The notes under the pieces: generated by a model
Seen by the model: the letters and a program-made list of their open reading frames with translations, nothing else
Told to the model about the DNA's origin: nothing
The model's database searches: none
Source of the DNA: Saccharum officinarum
Taxonomy: Eukaryota > Streptophyta > Magnoliopsida > Poales > Poaceae
Assembly (NCBI GenBank): GCA_020631735.1
Contig: CM036191.1
Location: forward strand, 42,350,309-42,414,308
Reading direction: 5' to 3'
DNA length: 64,000 nt
Program-made: the position numbers and the translations under genes
In this document: positions 49,001-62,355 of the stretch, piece by piece
How the letters are laid out: each line of letters starts with the position of its first letter
Position numbering within the stretch: the stretch's first letter is position 1

Positions 49001-49838
49001 ATGCTTGTTCTACTTCTATGTCTTGTGAGACTAACCTTTGAAGGAGAACAATGAGCTCAAAAGTGAAGTGAAGAATTTGAGCAACAAGTTAGAGAGGTGC
49101 TACAACTCTAAAATCACCATTGAGCATATCATGACCAATCAAAGAAGATATGGTGATAAGAGTGGTATTGGCTACACAAGAGCAAGGGCAAGATTATGAA
49201 GAAGCAAAATGCAAAGAAGCTATCCCAACTCATGTGCCACGATGCATGAATGGGAACATATTGCCAAGTATTGCCCTACAACCAAGTCTCAAGTTGAGCC
49301 AAAAGTAAGCCCCAAGACAAATCAAGATCAATCATGAAGATGATGGTGACTTGAATGAAGAAGAAGAAAAAGAAAACAAGAAGGGGTGGAAAGCAAGGCA
49401 TCCAATGCAAATTCAAGATGCCAAGATGATGAGCAAGAATCAAAATGAGAAAAGAAATTTTGCTCACATCAAGTGCTTCAAATGTGGAGATATGGGACAC
49501 TTCGTCTCGGGGTGTCCTACCAAGCTTGAGAAGAAGGCTCAAGCACTCATGAGAGGCAAGGCATTGAGAAGCAACACATGAGCAAGGAAGAAAAGGCTCA
49601 TCAAAGAGAAGTTGCTACTTATGCGGAAAGGGGACACATGGCTCATTCATGTCCCCTAGGTAACAATTCTAAGCCTATTTCAATTGATAATACTAATATG
49701 CTTAGAAAGGATGGCAATGGTACCTCATTGGTTGGAATTGCAAAACATCCCGCTAACCATACTAAGGCAATGCCTAAGTATGTTGCACCTAACTTGAGAG
49801 GACCCAAACTTGTTTGGGTACCATCAAAAAGTGGATGA
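49001..49838 (+). pseudogene. gag: gag-like gene of family A, 3' half (unit 4)
   Basis: Begins in the middle of the gene. Of the three CCHC knuckles, the first is broken by indels (about 49238-49275), the second is intact as CFKCGDMGHFVSGC (about 49479-49520; Gly replaces the Glu of other copies), and the third is partly shifted (about 49615-49655). It ends VWVPSKSG at 49838. Both substitutions and indels separate it from the unit 3 copy. The indel density is highest next to the gap. Confidence 0.83.
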
Positions 49839-52800
49839 TTGTTTGTAGGTACCATGGCATTGGAGGCTTGACTCAAATTGATTCATATTGGTCATTATAT
49901 GTTGACTCAAGTTTTAAGCTTAGTGCATATTCTATCCCAATGCAAGTCAAAATAAGTGAAGTCAAAATGCTACAACATACAAGTGCAACATTCAAGTTGT
50001 GGATGATTTATTGGAATTATTTGATGGCTTGCAATTTATTTGAGTAAAAGCTTGCTATTGGATGATCATGAGCTAACCAAGGTATATCTCTTGTTGATCA
50101 TTTTATTTGGGTGCATATGAGTTGATTGAATTGGATAAATGTGCAATGTTGCTTGCTATGAGATGATTGAATGGATTAAATGCTTAGCAATCAAGTTTGG
50201 ATTGATTTGGGTTGGATAAGTTCATGAGATGACCTTTAGTAAGTGGATTGAATGGATATATATGTCTTATGAAAGTATTCAAACAAGTTAGTTTCAAGTT
50301 TGATTCACTTTTGTTGAAGAATAGCTCATGTATTGAAATCTGTCCTATATTGAAAATCTGAGCTAGCAGTGATCTTAGCCATGTTTGAGTGATCAAATCT
50401 ATTTGGATTGGCTTGAAATTTGGTATACATGCTCTACACTTATGAAAGAATATGCTGTAGAAATTTCATGAGAATTGGATAAGAGATGCTTCGGTTTTGG
50501 AGTGCATCTTGTCAGTTATAGTGCAGCAGTTTTTCAGCATGTAGCAGTGGTGGAAGATTTGAAATCTGGTAGCAATCTAGAAAGTCAAATGAAGCTCAAA
50601 TTTTTACAGTTGCTATTGACTTAGTAAGTCACATCTCCACCAAATTTCGTGGCTTTTGGACTGTACATTGGGAGATATGAATTATTCTTTGAAGGGTACA
50701 GAATCTGCCAGAAAAGTGACAATCATTGGATTAATTTAGAGTCACTTTGATTGAAAGGTCCTCAAGTTGGAAACATGTTTATAAGTGGTTGAAGTACCTA
50801 AGCTTGGTTTTGGATTGATCTATAAGCTTGACAAGAAATGAGTACAAGGCACTTGATCGAGGAATGTACTTGGTGTACATATTTAGTACTCAAATTTGAA
50901 GATCAAGATCAAACTCAAGATGAGAATAAAGTTTAAGTTCTAGGATGATTGGAGATCATTTGGTAGAAAGAAAAGGACTTAAAGAATAATTCAAGGTTAC
51001 TCATCAAGTTAAGTCCATGGATCAATCAAACTATATCATTTCAAGTGAGTATCAAGAGTAGTTCTTTGGAGAAAGGTCACTTCTCCCTAGTGAGGGGCTT
51101 GCCGCCGTGTGTAGGTGAAACCAAGTTTGGGACTTGGAAGGCTAACATGGAAGTGGTGATCCGAGGAACTTGTGATGCTTAGTTGAAGCAATCAAAATGG
51201 TTGATCAAGAAAAGCAAGCAACACCCAAAAGAGAGCTAGTCATGTATTTCAAGTGGTATTCTAAGTAGTTCTCTCATGCAAGCATTGATAAAAAAAATGA
51301 AGCAAGCCAACCACAACTCAAGAGATAGTGCACTTGATCTTAAGTGGTTTTCATTTCATATGGGTGAAGAATGGTTTTATCTATGATGATTGGTCTTCAC
51401 CAAGCTCATAAATTGGACTTCACATTGCTATTGGAGTAATGAATTGGAATCTATGTGACTATCCTCTACTCCAACATAGCAAAGGTATCATTGTAATGTG
51501 CATGATCATTTCATCCCTTACTAGTATGCGGTTAGTGCATATAGTACATGTTTATTAGGATCATGCATAACAAATAAATTTTTTTAAATTCATAGCCTAC
51601 CACTATTGCTTGATTGATTAATTGATCTAGTGGTATGGATATGAGTTTGTTCATGAGCTAGTGAACCCAAGTATTTGATCTAGTTTGGATTGCTAAACAA
51701 GTGACAAGTACAACATTGGCAAGATAACCCTTATTATGAGGTGTGAAGAAGCTTGTCATTGGATCAAACCGGACTTGGAATCTTAGGCAAATCAACATAG
51801 TTCAAGTCATACAAGAAGCTTATGACAATGATAAGAGTACAAGCACAAGACAACAATGAAAATGGATATCTAGTAGTTGTTTTCAAGTGGTATCTAGACT
51901 CAAATTGATCTTCCAAGTGATATTCACTAGTGGTGTCTAGATTATGATATATAAGTGATATCTTACAAGTGGTACTCATGAAGATAGCAATTGTTCAAGA
52001 AGTGAATATTATTGTCAAATCCTTCAAAATGGATCTATACTAGAAAGCTCTTTCAAATGGTATCACATTCCTACTCATGATATATTCACGTGGTATCATT
52101 CATGCAAGACGATGGTTTCACAAGTGATCCTCAACTTTAAGTGATCAAATCAAGAAATGCTACCCTCATCCTCAAGTGGTATCTCAAGTGAATGACACAT
52201 GCTATGACATAGGGGGAGGAGCCCCACCGATTGGTATCAAGGTCAAAGATCCTATGTGGTATCTCAAGAGCAACCATAAAGTTTGTCATTCCAACATATG
52301 TGGTAATGTCCATCAAAATGCAAAATTCAAGTCTCAACCATCTACCCCAATGCTAGCCTTTGCATCAATAAGAAGCACACCTTTTATGGAAATTGATGAC
52401 AAAGGGGGAGAGATTGGACAAAGATATGCAAGATTTCCTTTGGGGGAGAGATTGCTTTAGAGAGAGAGATGTTATTGGACATGGATATGGACAAAGAGGG
52501 AGCAACATTGAAGAATGTAAGGGGATCAAAATTCTTGGATAAAGAAAGCACACAAGTAGGAGGAGCAAGTTCATGAATGTTGATTGATTGCATTTGATAT
52601 GTGCATAATTCATGTGCTTGCTTGCATTGCATAAGCTCTTAAATTCAATATGCATGCTTGTGTGGTGTATGCTAGTTATAGAACTTGAATGATGATTTGA
52701 TAACTAGCATGCATAGGATGTTAGCTAGACTTGTGATTATCATGCAAAAACTAGAACCATGCTTATAATGTTGATCTCACGGGGTTTCTAGTGTTTTTGA

Positions 52801-53183
52801 TGTCTAGCTACTCATGATGCTAAGGATGATGGCAAACTTATGATTTTCAAATGGTATCAAGCTACTAATTGGTATCAAGCTACAAATGTTTATTCTATAC
52901 ACCTTAGCATCACTTAGTAGTGCTAACCCTCCCACAAATTTCATATTTATGCATATGTGCAAGCTTGAAACCAAACCTTTTGAGCACATATGTAGGGGGA
53001 GTTATCACTACCAAGTCGGATTTTATGGTGCTTATCCAATTCTTGACATAAAGCTTAAATGTTGGATAAGTAGTATAAAATCCAAAACAAGTTGGCAATT
53101 TACACTTGTGTGAAGTGCTAGCTTGAAAAAGCTTAATTTCCATATCTTTGTAGAGTTGTCATCAATTACCAAAAAGGGGAGAT
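49839..53183 (+). other. Non-coding 3' interior of family A (unit 4)
   Basis: Same content as 37007-40354: a protease-start remnant near 49850, a non-coding middle, the TGGTATC cluster (about 51885-52880), purine tracts, and a terminal tract shortened by one G (AAAAAGGGGAGA at 53171-53182). No gene is seen. Confidence 0.82.
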
Positions 53184-55664
53184 TGAAAGGTCCTTGTTTG
53201 GTTTTGGTAATTGAGTGACAACTTAGGTGGACTAATATGTGGTTATGTGAGATACACAGGAGATTAGTCCACAGGTAATGGTGTCATGGAGGAGCTCATT
53301 GTATATGAGACATGACATTGACTCATGTGACCAAGATGATGAAGACCAAGATGATGCTTGGCTCGATGGACCGGTTGTGAAGGTGAAGGGCAAGTCGAGG
53401 CTTCGAAGCGAAGGACCATGCGGTGGTGAAGCTTGAGCAAGATTTGGCGCCGACGGACCGATGCAACGGTGAAGAGCAAGTGAAGTCAAGGTCGATGGAT
53501 CAAGACGGTCATGTGATGATATGAAGTGGTTCATATCATTTGTGATATGGTTGGTGCATGTGTTGCATCAACGTCAGAGGAGATGGAGTGGAATGCGCAA
53601 GGCAAAGGTATAACCTAGGGCACCATTTCACCGGTCATAGGTGTGTAGAGAAGTTTATGACCGGGTTTTAGGATAGATGGCCGTACTATTAAGAGGGGCA
53701 AACTTGTTTGCATATCGGTCATCTAGTGCCACTCGAGTGATCTAACTATGCATCGTTGCTAGGATCGAGTGGCGTGGCAAGTTGAGTGGTTAACTCCTTC
53801 GGTAAAATGTTTGTGAAAATGCTAACACACGTACACAAGGTGGTGATCACTTGTTGGTGTTGGCACATTTACGAAGGCGGTGGAGTTTGAGCGGTAGAGA
53901 GGGGTTTGGGTTCCTCTCTCTCCCGCCGAGCTTGCGAGGCGGGATTCGGCGCTTTTTGGAGAAGTGAAATGCCTATTTTCTACTACGCCGGAAGTCCGGA
54001 AAAGAAACGGAGGCGAACGGAGGTCACAGAGGTGACCGGACGCTGGACCGGACGCGGTCACTGTTTGACCGGACGCGTCCGGTCAGTGTCCAGTGTCTGC
54101 GCGTTTTTCAGTTGTTTGATCGGACGCGAGGCGCGTCCGGTCACAGACGACCGGACGCGTCCGGTCGTCCAGGGAGCTTACTGGACTCCAACCGGACGCG
54201 GGCACTGTGGCGTCCGGTCAGTTCTTCAGCGCGTCCGGTCGCTGGTTCGTTGTGCGCGGCTCAGGGTTGACTAGCGCGTCCGGTCAGTTATGGGACCGGT
54301 GCGTCCGGTCGTGACCGGCGCGTCCGGTCGTTGCGACCGGCGCATCCGGTCGGTGCTTCGCGAAACTAGCCATTGCGCGACCGGCGCGTCCGGTCAGTTA
54401 CGGGACCGGTGCGTCCGGTCGTGACCGGCGCGTCCGGTCGTTGCGACCGGCGCGTCCGGTCGGTGCTTCGCGAAACTAGCCGTTGCGCGACCGGCGCGTC
54501 CGGTCAGTTTCGACCGGCGCGTCCGGTCGTCCCGACTTTTTGCCCAGTGAAGGGGTAACGGCTCTATTTGACCGTGGGGTTATAAATAGACGTTGTGGCC
54601 GGCCATGGCCGGTAGCTGAGCACACTATAGTCTTTGTGACTTGTGTGGTAGTGCTTGGGAGCCCTCTAACTCACTCATGCTTGATAGTGTTCATCGGATC
54701 GAGTGAGAGAGCGATTCTAGTGCGTTGCTTTGAGAGATTGCATCGTGTGGCACTAGGTGATCGTGTTGCAAGCCGGTGGTGCTTGTTACTCTTGGAGGTT
54801 GCCACCTCCTAGACGGCTTGGTGGCTTGTGGCTCCGTCGAAGCTCGCAAGAAGATTGTGCGAGGCTCCGGAGAAGCTTTGTGAGGGGGATTATGCTCACC
54901 CCGCGGGGATCGCGAAGAGCAACTCTAGTTGAGCGTGTCATTGAGCTACCACACTTTATGGTGGGTTCTTGCGGTGCCTTTTGAGAGGCTCGGTGTGTGA
55001 CCGATTAGCCGCCGAACCACGAAGTGTTGGTCGACACAACGGGGACGTAGCTTGGTGGCAACCAAGTGAACCTCGGGAGAAAAATCACCGTGTCAACATT
55101 GTTCTTCATCTTCTCGGTGGTTTGCCTTCGTACAACACAAGCTTGTATTTACTTTCATATATACTTGTGCTTGTGTAGTTGCTCTCTTAACTAGTTTGCT
55201 TGTGTAGCTTGCTAGTTGTCTTCTTGCTTGTGTAGCTAGAAGCTTCCCCTTGCGTGACTAATTTGGTTTGTGTAACCTTATTAGTCACATTGCTTAGTTT
55301 GTGTAGCTAAGTGACTTGCGCTCTCTAATTTGACATTAGTTGCCTTGTTATTGAGCTTTGCTAGTGAGCTTAGGAGCTTTGTGCTTTTGCTTCACTAGTT
55401 GTGTAGGAGCTCCCTCGGTTGGCAAAGTACTAGTGCATAGGTTTGTGTGACCTTGCTCTAGAATTGAGTAGGTGAGCTCTTGGTAAGCTTAGCACCTTAG
55501 TTGCTTAATTAGGATCTTTGCAAGGTGCTAGAGAACTTAGATAGAGGGGTGTAGTCTTGGCTAGACCGATAAGTTTAATTCCGCATTTGTTTTGGTTAGC
55601 CAACGCGTTTAAGTTTTAGAAAGGACTATTCACCCCCCCTCTAGTCCGCCATCTCAACCCTTCA
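53184..55664 (+). repeat. Family A 3' LTR (unit 4)
   Basis: Carries the same diagnostic bases as the other 3' LTRs (GGATCAAGAC, GATTATGCTC, TTATTAGTC). The palindrome array is at 54033-54528 and TATAAATA at 54581-54588. CCCGA follows at 55665-55669. Confidence 0.94.
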
Positions 55665-55949
55665 CCCGAGGATTTCTCTTGTGTGATTGATTAATTGGTA
55701 CTTCTCTTCTCTACATGGTGGTATAATCACTCGAAGCTCTTCTCTCGTATTACATCTTGTATCTAGCTTGTTTTTGTTGTTGTGTTTAGTGGATAGCCTT
55801 GTACTAGACTTGTGTAGGTGGCTTGGTTAATCAGTTAGAGCTAGTGTATTTTGCTCCGCCACCTTTTGTTCTAACTTATGGTTAAGTAATTCTTGTAGAA
55901 GTTTTAATTAGGCTATTCACCCCCCCCTCTAGCCTATTTGGACCTTACA
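55665..55949 (+). repeat. Family B LTR, right part (unit 4)
   Basis: Begins with the duplicated CCCGA and ends GGACCTTACA. It shares ACTTATGG with unit 2. Confidence 0.92.
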
Positions 55950-55951
55950 AG

Positions 55952-55964
55952 TGGTATCGGAGCC
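55952..55964 (+). promoter_or_regulatory. Primer-binding site, family B (unit 4)
   Basis: TGGTATCGGAGCC lies 2 bp after the LTR end; tRNA-Met type. Confidence 0.88.
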
Positions 55965-56009
55965 GAGACACCGTTTATTTGAGGCTTAACAACATACGGT
56001 GAAGAAAAA

Positions 56010-58087
56010 ATGGCTCAATTAAGTTTACACATCAACAACACCAAGAAGGCACCTCACTTTGATGGCACAAATTATGCTTATTGGAAGGTTAAGATGACTG
56101 CACACCTCAAGTCAATCAATAGAGAAGTGTGGAAGGTCACCGAAACAAAATTTGAGGTTGCTAATCCGGAAGCACCTACACCGGTGGAAGAGAAGAAGCT
56201 CCAATGCAATGACATTGCCATTAGTGCTCTTCATGAGGCACTAGATGACAAGACATTTGAGCAAGTGAAGAACATAGAAGTTGCACATGATGCTTGGGCC
56301 AAGCTTGAAGAAACATTTGAAGGCACCGAAGGCACAAAGACCGCTAAAGCATATATCTTGCAAGAAAAATTTTCAAGCTTCAAGATGCAAGATAATGAGA
56401 GTGTACCGGAGATGTTTCATAGATTGCAAGTCATTGTCAATGAGCTCAAGGCACTTGGTGAGGAGTCAAAGATAATCAATTCTCTATGAAGTTCTTGAGA
56501 AGCCTACCCAAGAGGTTTGATACATTGATCACCGTGCTAGTGAGGACTACATTGAAGGATTCAACTCCTCAACAAATATTTCAAGAGGTGATGACCGATG
56601 ATTCATATAGAGAAGATGATGAGAAGGATGAGTTGGTCAAGAAGAAGAAGAAGGAAAATGAGAAGAAAGATGATGAAAATAAGAAGAGTGTGGCATTCAA
56701 AGCCACCACATCCAAGGGCAAGTCCAAGATTGAATCATCAAGTGATGAAGACTCAAGCTCTTGTGATAGTGATGACATTGATGAGAAGATGGCTCTCTTT
56801 GTCAAGCAATTTGGCAAATTCATGAAGAAGAAGGGCTATCGTGCAAAGAGGAGGAAGAACTCATCTAAGAAGAATGAGCATACCATGAGATGCTTTAGAT
56901 GCCATAGCAAGGACCATCTCATTGCAAAGTGTCCTTATGATAGTGATGATGAAGATGCTATCAAGAAGGAGAGGAAGAAGCAAAAGAAGAAGCAAGAAAA
57001 GAAGGAGAGCTCTCATAAAAAGAAGAATGATTCTCATGTTGCTACATGGGATAGTGATGATTCCTCAAGTGATGATGAGGATGACTACAAGAGCAAGAAG
57101 AAGGGATATGCTAGCATTGCCATCCAATAGAAGGTCTCCCTCTTCGACACTCCATCGTGCTTCATGGCTAAGGCCTCTAAGGTATCATCCGATGATGAGA
57201 GTGATCATGATAATGCTAGTGATAGTGATAGTGATGAAGAAGAATTCACTAAAGATGAACTAATCACTATGCTAAAAGATTGCACTCAACATTATAAAGA
57301 ATCTAGAAAGGAGTGCAAGGGCTTGCTTAAGGAAAAGAAAAACCTTATGCAAGAACTTGATGAGCTTAGGGCATCTTATGAGAGTCTAAAGGTAGACCAT
57401 AAGAAGCTTCAAAAGTCTCACACTAAGCTTGAAGAAGCTCATTCCTCTCTAGTTGAAAAATGTGAAAACATGCCAACTAATGTTGAGAAAGCTAAAACTT
57501 GCAACATAGGCATATCGTGTGATATAATTGATGAATCTTGTCATAAGCCTATCATTGTTGCTCCCACTAACCCTTCATGTAGCTCATCTACATCATCCTC
57601 ATCTAGTAGTGATGGTTTCACTTGTGACTCCACACTTATAGTTGAGAATGAAAATCTCAAGAAGGAGATAAAAGAGCTCAATCACACCTTAGCTAAGGCT
57701 TATGGTGGTGAGGACCGCTTGCTTATGTGCTTGGGTAGCCAAAGAGCTTCTCTCTACAAAGAGGGATTGGGCTATAACCCCAAGAAAGGCAAGGCCGCTT
57801 TTGCTCCTCACAAGACTAGTTTTGTGAAGAACAAAGGTAGCTATTGCAAAGTGTGCAAGCAAGTTGGTCATATAGAGCAACATTGCATGAACAAGAAATC
57901 CAATGCTAATGTATCCTCAATTAAGTTTGATTCTTTCTATATACTTACCAAGGGTACAAATGGTGTTCATGCTAAGTTCATTGGTACACCATGGATAGGC
58001 TCAAAGAAGAAAGTCATTTGGGTACCAAAGAGCTTGGTCACTAACCTTGGAGGACCCAAACAAGTTTGGGTACCTAAAAAGAATTGA
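56010..58087 (+). pseudogene. gag: gag, family B (unit 4)
   Basis: Same gene as 43183-45261. One base is missing near 56464 (GAGGAGTC against GAGGAAGTC), which stops the first frame at 56489; the reading resumes at 56486. The shared TAG is at 57128-57130, and the second half is open from 57164 to TGA 58085-58087. Both CCHC knuckles are intact (about 56891 and 57845). Confidence 0.9.
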
Positions 58088-58100
58088 TCTTGTCTTGTAG

Positions 58101-61100
58101 GTCAATTACAAAGCCGGAGGAAGGCATTGGGTGCTTGATAGTGGGTGCACTCAACACATGACCGGGATTCATATATGTTCAAATCAATTGATACAAGTCA
58201 AAATGGTGGTTTTGATGCTATCACTTTCGGCAACAACAAGAAAGGCAAAGTCAAGGGGCTTGGTAAAATTGCTATTTCAAATGACATGAGCATATCTAAT
58301 GTGTTGCTAGTTGATAGCTTGGATTTAAATCTTTTATCGGTGGCACAACTTTGTGATCTTGGCTTCAAGTGCATATTTGGTAGTGATGATGTTGAAGTCA
58401 TTAGTGTTGATGGATTAAATTTGATATTCAAAGAATTTAGACATGGTAGCTTGTACTTGGTTGACTTCAATGATAGTGAGACACAATTGACATCATGCTT
58501 GCTTAGCAAATCTAGTATGGGATGGTTGTGGCATAGAAGGCTTGGTCATGTTGAAATGAAACAATTGAACAAACTTTTGAGGCATGACTTAGTTAGAGGC
58601 TTGAAAGATGTAACTTTTGAAAAGGATAAACCATGTAATGCTTGTCAAGCCGGCAAACAAGTTGGAAATACACATCCTAGTAAGAGTGAAATGAGCACAT
58701 CAAAGGCATTTGAGCTATTGCACATGGACTTGTTTGGGCCAACAACATACACTAGCATTGGTGGCAACAAGTATGGTTTTGTGATTGTTGATGACTACAC
58801 TAGATACACTTGGGTGTTCTTTCTCTTTGACAAGAGTGATGTTTATGATCTATTCAAGTCTTTTGTCAAGAAAGTGCAAAATGAGTTTGAGACTACCATC
58901 AAGAAGATTAGAAGTGACAATGGTAGTGAGTTTAAGAACACAAGAATTGAAGCTTTATGTGATGATCTTGGTATTGGACATCAATTCTCACCAACATATA
59001 CTCCTCAATCCAATGGTGTAGTTGAAAGAAAGAATAGAACTTTATTGACATGGCTAGATCAATGCTTAGTGAATACAATGTGAGTCATTCATTTTGGAGT
59101 AAAGCTATCAACACGGCTTGCTATTGTAGCAACCGTCTCTATTGCCATGGAAAGCTTGGAAAGACACCATATGAGCTATTGAATGGAAGAAAGCCCAACA
59201 TTGCATACTTTAGAGTGTTTGGTTGCAAATGCTATATTCTCAAGAAAGGCACTAGATTGAGCAAGTTTGAAAAGAAATGTGATGAAGGGTTCTTACTTGG
59301 TTATTCTACCACAAGCAAAGCATATAGAGTTTGGAATCTCACAAATGGCACCTTGGAAGAAGTTCATGATGTTGAGTTTGATGAAACCCAAGGATCTCAA
59401 AATGAAACTCAAAACCTTGATGATGTGAGAGGAGATCAATTGTCAAATGCAATGAAGAACATGGACATTGGTGATGTTAGGCCAAGGCAAGTTGATGATG
59501 ATGATATTCATGTGATCAACCAAAGTGTGCAAATTGATACAAATCAAGCAAGCTCAAGTGGTACTCATAATGAAGCTCAAGATCAAGGTCAAGCTAGTGG
59601 AAGTAATCAACTCCCAATACTCCAACCTACTAGTATTGCAAGAGATCATCCATTGGACCAAATCATTGGTGGAATTCAAAGTGGTGTTCAAACTAGATCA
59701 AGGCTAGCATCCTTTTGTGAGCACTACTCATTTGTGTCACTTGAATAACCTAAGAAAATAGAAGATGCATTGAAAGATTCCGATTGGGTAAATGCCATGC
59801 ATGAAGAGCTAAACAACTTCACTAGAAATCAAGTTTGGGAACTTGTTGAAAGGCCGAAGAACTATAATGTGATTGGTACTAAGTGGGTCTTTAGAAACAA
59901 GCAAGATCAAGATGGTGTAGTTGTGAGAAACAAAGCAAGATTGGTAGCACAAGGTTACACACAAGTTGAAGGTCTTGACTTTGGAGAAACATATGCACCG
60001 GTTGCAAGATTGGAGGCTATTAGAATCTTATTAGCATATGCTTGTGCACACAACATCAAGCTCTATCAAATGGATGTCAAAAGTGCATTTCTCAATGGCT
60101 ACATCAATGAGGAAGTTTATGTTGAGCAACCTCCCGGTTTTGAAGATGACAAGAAGCCCGACCATGTTTACAAGCTCAAGAAGGCATTGTATGGTTTGAA
60201 GCAAGCACCTAGAGCATGGTATGAGAGATTGAGGGACTTTCTTCTCTCTAAAGGGTTCAAGATGGGAAAGGTTGACACCACTCTCTTCACCAAGAAGCTT
60301 GGAAATGACTTGTTTGTGTTGCAAATCTATGTGGATGACATTATCTTTGGATCAACTAACCAAGACTTTTGTGAAGAGTTTGGAAATATGATGGCTAATG
60401 AGTTCGAGATGTCTATGATTGGAGAGCTTAGTTACTTCCTTGGACTTCAAATCAAGCAAATGAAGAATGGCACTTTTGTAAGTCAAGGCAAGTACATCAA
60501 GGACATGATTAAGAAGTTTGGATTGCAAGATGTTAAACCAATGAGTACACCAATGGGCACAAATGATCAATTGGGTGTTGATGCTAGTGGCAACATGGTA
60601 GATCAAAAGCTATACCGATCTATGATTGGAAGTTTGCTCTATGTCACCGCTTCTAGGCCGGATGTGATGTTTAGTGTATGCAAGTGTGCAAGATATCAAG
60701 CTTCATCTAGAGAAAGTCACTTGAAAGCAACCAAGAGAATATTGAGATATCTTAAGGGCACTCATGATGTTAGATTATGGTTTCCAAAGAGGTCAAATTT
60801 TGAGTTGATTGGATATTCGGACTCCGACTATGGCGGATGCAAGATTGATAGAATGAGCACAAGTGGCACTTGTCAATTGCTTGGAAGGTCTCTTGTTTCA
60901 TGGTCATCAAAGAAACAAAATAGTGTTGCGCTATCTACCGCCGAGGCCGAATATATTAGTGCCGGTAGTTGTTGTGCACAATTGCTTTGGATGAAAGCTA
61001 CCTTGAATGACTTTGGAGTAAAATTCAAGAATGTGCCTTTGTTTTATGACAATGAAAGTGCTATCAAGATGACTCAAAATCCGGTTCAACATTAAAGAAC

Positions 61101-61281
61101 CAAGCACATTGATATAAGGCATCATTTCATAAGAGACCATCAACAAAAGGGTGATATTAGCATTGAAAGCATTGGCACCGAAGATCAACTAGCCGATATC
61201 TTTACAAAGCCACTTGATGAGAAGAGATTTTACAAGTTGAAGAATGAATTGAACATACTTGACTTCTCCAACTTGAAATGA
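58101..61281 (+). pseudogene. pol: pol, family B, complete extent (unit 4)
   Basis: Protease, integrase, reverse transcriptase and RNase H lie in order, ending at TGA 61279-61281. One base is missing in the protease start near 58162. Protease and integrase are then open to 59083, where the shared integrase frame change falls. The integrase C-terminus runs from 59050 to TAA 59746-59748. Reverse transcriptase and RNase H are open from 59770 to TAA 61093-61095, where unit 3 has TCA. After this stop the same frame continues to 61281. Motifs are as in unit 3, including YVDDIIFGS at about 60328. This is the only copy whose pol end, 3' interior and 3' LTR are contiguous. Confidence 0.92.
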
Positions 61282-62355
61282 GTGCACCCCCACATTCTTA
61301 TATAACATGCCTCTCCTCCGACATAGCAAGGTAAAGTTGTTTGGCATATCATCCATACTTTGCTAAGGACATGTTTAGAACATATAGACATATTTGCATA
61401 ACAAACAGGCTCATTCATGAAAATCAAATGAGTTTATTGTATATATGGTACCACTATTGCTTCTATGTTTGATTGATCTAGTGGTAGCATATGACATGTT
61501 TGTGGGCTTGCGAACCTAGTGTTGAATCTAGAAAATGAGCTCATGATGTGTAATTCAACATGGTCAAGATAACCCTTATACTTTATGAGGTGTGAAGAAG
61601 CTTGTCCTTGGATCAAACCGAATTACATATTCTAGGCAAGTGATCTAGATTGAACCATAATTTGGACTCCCTCAAATTGATTGACTTGACTCTCACTAAA
61701 ATTGGCACCTTTTTTGGTGATTGTTGACAAAGGGGGAGAGAAAAGTCACAAAGAGATAAAAAAGTTAAGTTGCAAAGAGGGAGAAAGATATACTAAGGGG
61801 GAGAGAAAGCAAAAGATATGACATTAGAAAGGGAACAATTAAAATTGAGCACACAAGTAGGGGAAGCAAGCTCATGAATTGTTTGTTGCATTTGTATGTG
61901 CATTAACATGATGAATTGTTGCATTGCAAAGCTTAAATTCATCTTCATGATTGTATGGTGTATGCTAGAAATAGAACTTGAATGATGATTTGTTAAGAGT
62001 ATCTTTACAAGTGGTATCTAGACACCTTTGCTTATATTGTTGATCTCACGGGGTACTTTAGTGTTTGTGATCTTTACAAGGGATGTATTACAAGTAGTGT
62101 CTAGCTACATCGATGCTAAGGATGGTATATAAAGGCAACTCCGATTGGTATCACGCTTCAAAGGTCCATTTTATATACCTTAGCATCAATTTGATAGTAG
62201 TATCTCTCCCAAAACTCAAATCCATACATATGTGCACAATTGAACCAAACTCATGGAAGCACATATGTAGGGGGAGCTAATACTATCGAAATTGAAAATT
62301 GATTTCATTTCATATCTTTGTGATGGTTGTCATCAATTACCAAAAAGGGGGAGAT
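61282..62355 (+). other. Complete 3' non-coding interior of family B (unit 4)
   Basis: 1.07 kb between pol and the 3' LTR. I see no envelope-like gene, which some Sireviruses carry here. It has two TGGTATC motifs (62012 and 62146) and purine tracts at about 61728-61740, 61774-61786, 61794-61808 and 62268-62276. Part of it (61560-61630) aligns with the 3' interior of family A. Confidence 0.85.
62342..62354 (+). promoter_or_regulatory. Terminal polypurine tract, family B (unit 4)
   Basis: AAAAAGGGGGAGA directly upstream of the LTR start; the expected plus-strand primer. It is identical to the tract of family A. Confidence 0.88.

Larger units (their letters stand above)
49001..55664 (+). mobile_element. 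Family A element, 3' two-thirds (unit 4)
   Basis: Begins in gag at the place equivalent to 36160 and runs to a complete 3' LTR. Its first ~2.3 kb carries substitutions against units 2 and 3, for example CATGTTTGAG against CACGTTTGAA at about 50390 and CTACACTT against CTACGCTT at about 50433. This part therefore comes from a different copy or haplotype. Further on it is almost identical. Confidence 0.92.

Noticed and set aside
61282..62355. Possible envelope-like gene after pol
   Set aside because: Some Sireviruses carry one at this place, but there is no long open frame, signal peptide or membrane segment here.
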